Assembly: GCA_964459065.1 (NCBI GenBank) | Contig: CAYWMN010000034.1 | Span: 1 to 22,172, forward strand | DNA: 22,172 nucleotides | Direction: 5' to 3' | From: JAMCXS01 sp964459065 | Lineage (GTDB): Bacteria > Acidobacteriota > Terriglobia > UBA7540 | Shown here: positions 14,179 through 20,348 of the stretch, piece by piece | Layout: each line of letters begins with the position of its first letter | How positions within the stretch are numbered: position 1 is the stretch's first letter | Translations under genes and position numbers: made by a program | Notes under the pieces: generated by a model | Databases searched by the model: none | Told to the model about the DNA's origin: nothing | Seen by the model: the letters and a program-made list of their open reading frames with translations, nothing else

Positions 14179-16001
14179 AAACGATGAATTGTGAATTCCG
14201 AATGATGAGGCGGGCGAAGCGCGCCGGAGGGGCAATCTCCTTGGCAGTCTTCGCATTGTTTTTTTGCAGTCCGGCATGGCTCGTGTGCCAGCAGCCGCAG
14301 GCGCCGGCCGGTACGCCGCTTTACGCCGTGAACGCCAAGTATGTGAACGGCCTGGCGCCCGGTTACTGGCCGACGGCCGGCAGCGGCCTCACGCTGAACC
14401 TCAGTTCTGGCACGGCTTACTGCGGCAACCCTCCAGCCTCTGTGACGTATGTGGGCGGTACGCTTACGCTGAGTGCCAGCGCCACAAATTACGTCTATCT
14501 CGATCCTGCTGCGAATTGCGCTCCCACGGCGAATACCTCGGGATTTTATGCAGGCGACATTCCGATTGCGAAAGTGGTGACGGGTGCCTCCGCGATTACC
14601 AGCGTTGCGGATCTGCGCACGTGGTCCAGTCCGAATCCGGCGGCCGTGAGCGGGTCCGGTGCAGTCCAAATCTCTGCGCTGGGAACGAACCAGAACATTA
14701 CCCTTGCCCCGAGCGGAACGGGGGCATCGGTGGTGACAAACTTAGCCGACAAGGGCGGCCAAGTATTCAACGTCAAGGCTTATGGCGCAAAGGGTGACGG
14801 GACAACCGACGATACGGCGGCGATCCAGGCGGCTATCGACGCGGCCGGCGCGGCCCACGGAATTGTCTATCTGCCTCCCGGAACCTACGACGTTTCATCG
14901 ACCTTGGAGTGGCCGTCCAGCGGCGCTGACCCGGTTGTTCTGATGGGTAGCGGACCCTCTGCGGGAGCCAGCAACACACAGACAGTCATTAAAGCGACTG
15001 CTGCGCTCTCTCCCATCTTGGACGTAAGGGACGACTTTAGCCGGATCGAAAACGTCTATGTTAACGGGAATAATCTTGCAACGCTGGGAATCGAAATGCA
15101 CACCGCACGGGTTTACGCGGCGGGCCATGCAAGCAACGAGCAGTTGCGAAACGTGAAGATCAGCAAGATCACCTCCACCGGAACCGGTCTCGACCTCGGT
15201 TCTTCGGACGCGCTACAGGGCTGCTCAGATTGCCGATTCTGGAACGTAGGCGTATTTGGCAATGGCGGTGGAACCGGCATCAAGATCGCCAGGGAAGAGA
15301 ATCAGTTCTATAACATTCAAGTCGTCGGGGAAACCACCGGAGTCGATTTCTTGGGGGGCACGAACTTCGGCGGACCAAGCGGCAATGGTTTTTTTGGAGG
15401 GGTATTCAGCGGAAACGGAACCGACCTGACGACGGAGGCAACTACTATATCCAATAGTTTCTATAGCGTGTGGTTCGAGGATTCCACGAACGCGATCATC
15501 GGGAACATCCCGAGCGGCAGCTATGTCGATCAGAGGTTTAATTTCTTTGGATGTACGCTGAATACCGCTTCGACCTCCCAGATGATGGACCTGACGAACA
15601 TGGTTGGAACCGTCTCGGCATGGGGAACAGACTTCGACGTTTCATCAACGGGGCTCATCATAACCAACAACGTCGGATGGTTCAGGAGCTATAGCAGTTC
15701 CTTCACGAATGGGCTCAGTTTCTCGGGAACGGCTTATTCGATCAACGGTGGCGGTGAAAGTGGCTCGGTAGCGCTGAATACGACGGCTGTCCCCTCGGGA
15801 GGGTGCCAGCAGGCATCCAATCAAACTGGGCTTGCGGGAGTCGGACCAAATTCCGTGATTTCCTTCAGTCCGACAATTTCATCAGGGCTGCTTATCGAAG
15901 CCACGACTGCCTCTAGCGAGTTGGACTTATGGTATTGCAATTACACTGGTTCTACGGTGACACCTTCGGCCCGGACGGTCCACTGGAAGGTGGCGAATTG
16001 A
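14172..16001 (+). CDS. Second exported beta-helix tail protein (Pectate_lyase_3-like)
   Basis: 609 residues from ATG 14172, which overlaps the previous stop (ATGGTGA). Internal ATGs at 14202 and 14205 give a cleaner start, because residues 1-10 are encoded by a GAATTGTGAATTC word common in intergenic DNA. From residue ~13 there is a basic RRAKRA and a hydrophobic core (AISLAVFALFFCSPAWLVC), so a Sec signal or membrane anchor is present. Residues ~106-155 hold a fibre module (NYVYLDPAANC, then GDIPIAKVVTGASAITSVAD) related to that of the preceding protein. From residue ~193, DKGGQVFNVKAYGAKGDGTT begins a Pectate_lyase_3 beta-helix running to about residue 520, followed by a cysteine-bearing beta cap ending in TVHWKVAN. 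Probably binds or cleaves surface glycan. It is the last gene of the phage module. Confidence 0.7.
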   Translation: MVKTMNCEFRMMRRAKRAGGAISLAVFALFFCSPAWLVCQQPQAPAGTPLYAVNAKYVNGLAPGYWPTAGSGLTLNLSSGTAYCGNPPASVTYVGGTLTLSASATNYVYLDPAANCAPTANTSGFYAGDIPIAKVVTGASAITSVADLRTWSSPNPAAVSGSGAVQISALGTNQNITLAPSGTGASVVTNLADKGGQVFNVKAYGAKGDGTTDDTAAIQAAIDAAGAAHGIVYLPPGTYDVSSTLEWPSSGADPVVLMGSGPSAGASNTQTVIKATAALSPILDVRDDFSRIENVYVNGNNLATLGIEMHTARVYAAGHASNEQLRNVKISKITSTGTGLDLGSSDALQGCSDCRFWNVGVFGNGGGTGIKIAREENQFYNIQVVGETTGVDFLGGTNFGGPSGNGFFGGVFSGNGTDLTTEATTISNSFYSVWFEDSTNAIIGNIPSGSYVDQRFNFFGCTLNTASTSQMMDLTNMVGTVSAWGTDFDVSSTGLIITNNVGWFRSYSSSFTNGLSFSGTAYSINGGGESGSVALNTTAVPSGGCQQASNQTGLAGVGPNSVISFSPTISSGLLIEATTASSELDLWYCNYTGSTVTPSARTVHWKVAN

Positions 16002-16230
16002 CGGCTGTGAGAAGGACGATCCATTGGCTTGCGGTCGCTTTGTCTCGCTGCGTCCCACTCGGCTGGCAGCAGGTCCCCATCGCCTCAAGGAGCTTGATAC
16101 GTCCCGCATGGCGATTGCGGCCGGAAATGTTTCTCTTGCTTTCTGGGCGTTGAGAGTTTCCAGGGACTTTGCCGCCGGGGTGAATGAGGGCGGGGAACGA
16201 TCAGGGGCATCCGTGGTATATTGAGTCCCA
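16002..16230. other. Junction spacer between phage module and host genes
   Basis: This 229-bp non-coding stretch follows the last fibre gene. I saw no tRNA, no obvious direct repeat that could be an attachment site, and no hairpin with a T tract. Its end contains the putative CorA promoter at 16217-16222. If the phage module has a right-hand attachment core it should lie here, but the other end is outside the window, so it cannot be identified. Confidence 0.4.
16217..16222 (+). promoter_or_regulatory. -10-like box (TATATT) before corA, leaderless-type spacing
   Basis: TATATT lies 8 nt before ATG 16231, and no Shine-Dalgarno sequence precedes the start (GAGTCCCA). A transcript begun 6-7 nt after the box would start at or next to the ATG. 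No good -35 hexamer is seen 17 bp upstream. The evidence is position and sequence only. Confidence 0.4.
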
Positions 16231-17310
16231 ATGAGTGCGAAGATCTCTGGTAATTCACAGGCTGTGGACCAAGCCCTGCTGGATTCGATGACCGTCATTC
16301 CCGGCGTCAGGTGGTATCATCTTTCCGATCCCTCTTCGCCGACTTTGGATGCGCTGGCGGCGCATTTTGGAATTCACCCTCTACAAGTTGAAGATTGCCG
16401 GCACCGCCGCCAGACGGCCCGGCTGGTGGAGCACGAGAAGTACACCTTTATTATCATCAAGGCGCTCGTCACGGCTCCAGGTGACAAGCATCTGAGCCCG
16501 CGGAGCCCCGGCATCGCGGCCGGTGAGCCGCCGGGCGTAGCAACTCCGAATCATCTGTCCGAATCTTCGCAAGCGCAATCGAACGGGGCGCGCGGCCCCG
16601 GCGGGCGGCTAAGGTTTGATGATTTCGACATTTTTCTTGGCCCCGACTACCTGCTGACCGTTAGTGAAGGAGCATCGGCGTTGGTGGCGTCGGTTATTCC
16701 ACGAATCGCGGCAGAGGCGGCGCTTCAAAATCCCGATCGGATTGCCCACGCTTTGATTGACTCTGCCGTCGATCGCTATCTGCCGGCCCTCGATCAACTG
16801 GGTGACTTTATCAACCGTCTCGAAGACCGAGTGATCCGGAATCCGGCGCCTTCCACGCTGCGTGAAGTTTTCCGGTTGAAGCGGGCTTTACTGGACTTTC
16901 GCCGCGTGGCGGCCGCGATGCGCGAGGCCCTCAATGGATTGATCCGGCGCTATGATGCGCCGGTCACGGCCGAGGGACGGCGCAGCGACCGGGAATTGCG
17001 GATTTATTATCGCGATGTGTACGACCACGTTGTGCGGGTGATTGATTTTATCGAGACCTATCGGGACCTGCTGACAGGGGCGCTGGACATTTACCTTTCC
17101 GCAGTAGCCAACCGGACCAATGAGGTGATGAAGATCCTCACACTATGGGGCACGATCGCGATGCCTCTTCTTGTCCTTACCAGCTTTTACGGTATGAACG
17201 TTGAACTGCCCTTCCAGAAGAATCCCCACGCGCTTCTGGCGCTGAGTTTGATTATGGCGGCATCGACCGTCGCCATTTTTATCTACATCCGCCGGAAGCA
17301 TTGGTTCTAA
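16231..17310 (+). CDS. corA: CorA-family magnesium/divalent metal channel
   Basis: This 359-residue inner membrane protein forms a homopentameric channel for Mg2+ (or Co2+/Ni2+) in this family. The signature YGMN is at 320-323 (SFYGMNVELPF), ending the first membrane segment (~303-322, TLWGTIAMPLLVLTSF). The second segment is ~334-352, followed by a short basic tail, RRKHWF. The cytoplasmic domain has the usual start (VRWYHLSDPSSPTLDALAAH, then FGIHPLQVEDCRH) and the long stalk helices. A stretch of about 45 residues rich in Pro, Gly and Ser (~82-127) between strand YTFIIIKAL and FDDFDIFLG is longer than usual. Its transcript may be leaderless. Its neighbours do not refine the role. Confidence 0.88.
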   Translation: MSAKISGNSQAVDQALLDSMTVIPGVRWYHLSDPSSPTLDALAAHFGIHPLQVEDCRHRRQTARLVEHEKYTFIIIKALVTAPGDKHLSPRSPGIAAGEPPGVATPNHLSESSQAQSNGARGPGGRLRFDDFDIFLGPDYLLTVSEGASALVASVIPRIAAEAALQNPDRIAHALIDSAVDRYLPALDQLGDFINRLEDRVIRNPAPSTLREVFRLKRALLDFRRVAAAMREALNGLIRRYDAPVTAEGRRSDRELRIYYRDVYDHVVRVIDFIETYRDLLTGALDIYLSAVANRTNEVMKILTLWGTIAMPLLVLTSFYGMNVELPFQKNPHALLALSLIMAASTVAIFIYIRRKHWF

Positions 17311-17395
17311 ACAGCATAGGGGACTCCTTCAGGAGGCCGCCGCTCAAGTTTCTCTCCACCTCTGACGAACGAAACTGTAGTGAGACTTGTTGTTC

Positions 17396-17734
17396 GTGAG
17401 GCGACTTAGCTTGGGTCCCAATTCAGCCGCAGTATTCCGCCGCAGTTCCAGAGTCCGGGTTCGGATTCCGGTCACCATTGAGGGTGAGCTTCCGGACGGA
17501 ACCCCCTTCACGGAAGAGACTTATGTGGTGAGTGTCAGCAAGTTCGGTGCCAAGCTGGAAACCAACTTTCCGCTTGAGCCCGGCGCAGAGATTCGACTCC
17601 GCTCGAAAGCGCGTCCCGACGAAGCTTTTTTTCAGGTGGTCTGGTTGATCCGTAACGACATGGGCAGTCCCTGCCAAGCGGGCATTCAGTACGTGAGAGT
17701 TTCGAACTTTCTGGGCATTGCGTTTCCTGAGTGA
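17396..17734 (+). CDS. Small PilZ-domain-like protein
   Basis: 112 residues from GTG 17396; a TTG at 17387 would add three, and neither has a clear ribosome binding site. One beta-barrel domain with a PilZ pattern: FRRSSRVRVRIPVTIEG holds the RxxxR motif, EETYVVSVSKFGAKLETNFP follows, then EPGAEIRLRSK and FQVVWLIRNDMGSPCQAGIQ. PilZ proteins bind cyclic di-GMP through RxxxR and (D/N)xSxxG. Here the second motif reads SVSKFG, with Ser in place of Asp/Asn, so ligand binding is uncertain. Standalone PilZ proteins act as cytoplasmic adaptors in motility, secretion or biofilm control. Confidence 0.65.
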   Translation: MRRLSLGPNSAAVFRRSSRVRVRIPVTIEGELPDGTPFTEETYVVSVSKFGAKLETNFPLEPGAEIRLRSKARPDEAFFQVVWLIRNDMGSPCQAGIQYVRVSNFLGIAFPE

Positions 17735-17819
17735 ATTTTGAATCCAACGGGATCAGCAACTTTCCTCACAGCCATCCGCCTCCCGCCTGCCTTAGGTAGA
17801 GAATTCTTGAATTTGCTAT

Positions 17820-17825
17820 TACAAT
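17820..17825 (+). promoter_or_regulatory. -10-like box (TACAAT) before the DUF5666 gene, leaderless-type spacing
   Basis: TACAAT lies 7 nt before GTG 17833. There is no Shine-Dalgarno sequence between them (CGGTGCT). The layout is the same as for the CorA gene. No convincing -35 element is seen at the proper distance. Confidence 0.4.
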
Positions 17826-17832
17826 CGGTGCT

Positions 17833-18243
17833 GTGAGCGTTTCCGTTGGAAAAACGAACGGCCTCTTTCCCGTCGCGGCGATGGCCTTGCTTGCAGCGGC
17901 GCTCACTCTGCTCGGTTCGAGCCCTGAAGCCTTGTTCGCGCAAGGCAGCAACCCGCCTCCTCAAGATATGCCTTTTACCCTTACGGGAAGCATCATCGAT
18001 CACTCTCCGGGTAAGATTACCGTCTCTGGCGCCGCGAACATGGAGTTCGACGTACGTTATGACTCTAAGACCGAGATTCAGCGTCGAAACGGAAGTGCGG
18101 CCGCGGCTTCAGACCTGAAAGTTGGAATTGATATCCAGGTGAAGGGTTCGCTGACCGAGGCGGGGGTGATTATCGCCAAGAAGATCGTGATCGAATCGAG
18201 CGGCGGAAGTTCCAAAAAGCAAGGCGCGGGCCCTCCTGAATGA
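17833..18243 (+). CDS. Secreted DUF5666-domain protein
   Basis: This 136-residue protein starts at GTG 17833. It has a Sec signal peptide (basic K near residue 7, then FPVAAMALLAAALTLLGSSP, with cleavage near ALFAQ). The mature part is a small beta-barrel, FTLTGSIIDHSPGKITVSGA, then FDVRYDSKTEIQRRNGSAAA, then DLKVGIDIQVKGS. This is the DUF5666/OB-like pattern 'G.I..i....i.v.g....~....T.i......~~~~l~~G~~v.v.G'. The C-terminus (SSGGSSKKQGAGPPE) is disordered. DUF5666 proteins are exported and of unknown function. The gene is convergent with the ornithine-cyclodeaminase-family gene. Confidence 0.7.
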   Translation: MSVSVGKTNGLFPVAAMALLAAALTLLGSSPEALFAQGSNPPPQDMPFTLTGSIIDHSPGKITVSGAANMEFDVRYDSKTEIQRRNGSAAAASDLKVGIDIQVKGSLTEAGVIIAKKIVIESSGGSSKKQGAGPPE

Positions 18244-18344
18244 TGCCCTGTGCGAAGGCTTTCTGCGCCCTGCCGAGCCCGGTCTCTGGATGCTGATTCC
18301 GACGCAGCCCGCAAATGAAATGTTGAAGATTCGCGGTCTGCCGC

Positions 18345-18357
18345 AGGCGTTACGCCT
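18345..18357. other. Small palindromic stem at the end of the OCD-family gene
   Basis: AGGCG-TTA-CGCCT forms a perfect 5-bp stem spanning the stop codon of the - strand gene in the convergent intergenic region. A second short stem, GCGG-TCTG-CCGC, is adjacent at 18333-18344. No T tract follows on either side, so termination by an intrinsic mechanism is not supported. It is recorded as the only hairpin structure between the two convergent genes. Confidence 0.25.
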
Positions 18358-19312
18358 CCCAAATCCTGAAACTGCTTCCTTTCTTTTTTTGCAGGGCGGC
18401 TTGGTAAACAACTCCGGCCGCCGCGACGTCCCAGATGGCGAGGCCGCACGATTTGAAGACGGTAATTTCATCGCCGGAGGTGCGGCCGGGTTTCTGGCCC
18501 GCGATAAGCTCCTGCAACTCCGCAACTTCGTCCCATCCTTGGTTGAGAGCCGCCAGCCCGTGAATAAGATCGCCCGCTTCTCCGCGAGCCTGTTCGAGAG
18601 AATCGACGGTGATGATCCCGGCGCGGCGCAGGACCGTTTCGTCGATTTCGCGCCGTTTGGAACTATTGGCTCCGATGGCGTTCACGTGAGTTCCCGGCCT
18701 TAGCCATTCACCTTTTAAAACCACCTCGGCGGATGAAGTCGCCGTGATGACGATGTCTCCGAATCGGGCGGCCTGCTCGGCGCTTTCGGCGGGTGAAACC
18801 GGAAATCCCAGGCGGCGTGTCATCTTCTCGGCAAAATCCCGGCGCCGCTTTTCGTCGCGCGAAAAGACTTTGGCCGCCGTAATGGAACGCACCCCCGCCA
18901 CTGCTTCCAGTTGGGTGCGCGCCTGGCGGCCCGACCCGATGAGCCCGACCTGCGAAGCGTCGGGGCGGGCAAGGCAGCGGGTTGCCACGCCGCTGGCGGC
19001 GCCGGTGCGGATGCGGCCCAGGTGATCGGCCTCGACCAGCGCCAGCAAGTCGCCGCTTTGGGCGTCAAAAAGCAAAACCAGAAAGCGGGCCTGCTTTGCC
19101 GCAACGGTGTAAACCTTCATGCCCGCCCAGTGTTCATTGGCCAGCGCCCCGGCCATATAGTGCAGAGAAAAGCCGGGCAGAAAAATCCGCCGCCGGGACT
19201 GGTTGGTGGCTGCGCCCGTGTGCTGATCCGCAAAGCTGGCCTCCACGCATTCGATTGCCCGGGACATCGGCAGAAGCTGCTGAACGTCATCTTCAGTCAG
19301 AAAGCAGGCCAT
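18350..19312 (-). CDS. Ornithine cyclodeaminase / mu-crystallin family NAD(P)-dependent enzyme
   Basis: 320 residues from ATG 19312, chosen because GGGGAG is just upstream; a TTG at 19342 would overlap the previous gene. The Rossmann motif is VGLIGSGRQARTQLEAV (GSGRQA at 127-132). Conserved family residues are seen in WAGMKVYTV (K66) and GRIRTGAASG (R102). The segment NAIGANSSKRREIDE has Asn where ornithine cyclodeaminase has its catalytic Asp, as in ketimine reductase-like members that have NAxGxxxxxRELD. The substrate is therefore open: ornithine cyclodeaminase, alanine dehydrogenase or a cyclic ketimine (pyrroline-2-carboxylate type) reductase. It is the last gene of the - strand cluster, 22 bp after the creatininase-family gene. 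Confidence 0.8.
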   Translation of the reverse strand: MACFLTEDDVQQLLPMSRAIECVEASFADQHTGAATNQSRRRIFLPGFSLHYMAGALANEHWAGMKVYTVAAKQARFLVLLFDAQSGDLLALVEADHLGRIRTGAASGVATRCLARPDASQVGLIGSGRQARTQLEAVAGVRSITAAKVFSRDEKRRRDFAEKMTRRLGFPVSPAESAEQAARFGDIVITATSSAEVVLKGEWLRPGTHVNAIGANSSKRREIDETVLRRAGIITVDSLEQARGEAGDLIHGLAALNQGWDEVAELQELIAGQKPGRTSGDEITVFKSCGLAIWDVAAAGVVYQAALQKKKGSSFRIWEA

Positions 19313-19334
19313 GTGTTCTCCCCATTGGATTTGC

Positions 19335-20312
19335 TTAACCAAGCCATTTTAAGATTTCCCACCCGGCCAGCGCGAGCGCGGCGCCCGTGACGGCGTAGGG
19401 AAAGATGCTGCGCAAGAACGGAATCTTGTAAAGCAGAGAAGTCTTCTGCCAGCTTTTGTCCTGGGCGTCAAAAACCGGCCTCACAACTTCCCAGACAACC
19501 TCTTCAAATAATCGCCGCGCCGCTTCACCAAGCTCTTTTTGGGCGGCGGAAGGCGAACCGATATAACCCATCTTATTTCCGAGGCGCAAGGGATAATTTC
19601 TCCGCAATGCTTCCAGGAGGGTGAACCGCGCTGGCGGCAACTTGGCATAGATTGGATTCACCAAGTCAGGCCGGATCAGCATCAGTAGCGAAGTTTCCCA
19701 CAGGCCGGCATGGGTGTCTCCGCCGATGGCTTCACGTTCCTCGGACGTAAAGGGTCGGCCCAAATGTTTTTCCAGGCGCTCAGTGTATTGGCCGCGCATG
19801 AACTTCCACAGCACCAGGCCGCTCACCGAAAGCATTCGCACCCCGTAGCGCCGGGTGACGGAGGCGGCGGCCTCTTCGAGCGCCACAACGTGGCGCGGCC
19901 CCCCGTGGCCGTTGATGACCAGAATGTAGCGAAAACCGTGCCGTGCCAGCGCCGCCCCGTAATCGAGTGTGACGTTGCGAACCGTCCGCGGCCTGACCAG
20001 CAGCGTTCCCGCCCGGTCAAACGCGGACGCCCCAATCGGCAGCGGCGGCCCAATCAGCACCGTCCAGTTGGGCCGTTCTTTGCGGATTCGCCCGGCCAGT
20101 TGCTCGCAGAAAAACTCGGCGGTAAAGATATCCGTGCCGACGGGAAGGTGCGGTCCATGCTCTTCAAGCGGACTGACGGTAAACAGAACGACGGAACGGT
20201 CGCGGTTGAGCTGTTCAATCTCGGTGAAAGTGAGTTCCTGCAGGCGAAAAATCCCGCCAGCGGGTCTGATGGAATCCAATGATCCGTGAATCGATGGAAG
20301 ATCGTTAGGCAT
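19335..20312 (-). CDS. Creatininase-family amidohydrolase with C-terminal membrane anchor
   Basis: This 325-residue protein starts at ATG 20312 (weak ribosome binding site). The creatininase-family metal-binding motifs are intact: SPLEEHGPHLPVGTD (E50, H52, D61), VINGHGGPRH (H136) and GGDTHAGLWETS (E206). Family members hydrolyse cyclic or linear amides with two divalent metals, for example creatinine, formamides or mycofactocin precursor. The exact substrate cannot be told. An unusual C-terminal hydrophobic segment, FPYAVTGAALALAGWEILKW (~304-323), suggests tail-anchoring in the inner membrane with the enzyme in the cytoplasm. It lies in a tight row with the acyltransferase-like gene upstream and the OCD-family gene downstream, so a joint pathway is plausible. 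Confidence 0.8.
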   Translation of the reverse strand: MPNDLPSIHGSLDSIRPAGGIFRLQELTFTEIEQLNRDRSVVLFTVSPLEEHGPHLPVGTDIFTAEFFCEQLAGRIRKERPNWTVLIGPPLPIGASAFDRAGTLLVRPRTVRNVTLDYGAALARHGFRYILVINGHGGPRHVVALEEAAASVTRRYGVRMLSVSGLVLWKFMRGQYTERLEKHLGRPFTSEEREAIGGDTHAGLWETSLLMLIRPDLVNPIYAKLPPARFTLLEALRRNYPLRLGNKMGYIGSPSAAQKELGEAARRLFEEVVWEVVRPVFDAQDKSWQKTSLLYKIPFLRSIFPYAVTGAALALAGWEILKWLG

Positions 20313-20348
20313 TTCAGCCGGGCCGCCATGGGCTCATTTCGAAGCTGG

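Noticed and set aside
12959..16001. Diversity-generating retroelement target in the fibre genes
   Set aside because: No reverse transcriptase, template repeat or adenine-biased variable region was seen in the window.
2..16001. Contractile tailocin or type VI-like particle
   Set aside because: Capsid and decoration genes are present and there is no sheath or baseplate wedge gene; the order fits a siphovirus-like module.
16002..16230. Right attachment site of the prophage
   Set aside because: No tRNA end or recognisable core is present and the left end is outside the window, so no direct repeat can be tested.
17324..17335. CTCCT/AGGAG stem after corA as terminator
   Set aside because: The stem is only 5 bp with a 2-nt loop (or 4 bp with a 4-nt loop), and no T tract follows.
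18244..18349. Bidirectional intrinsic terminator between convergent genes
   Set aside because: Only 4-5-bp stems are present and no T tract follows on either strand.
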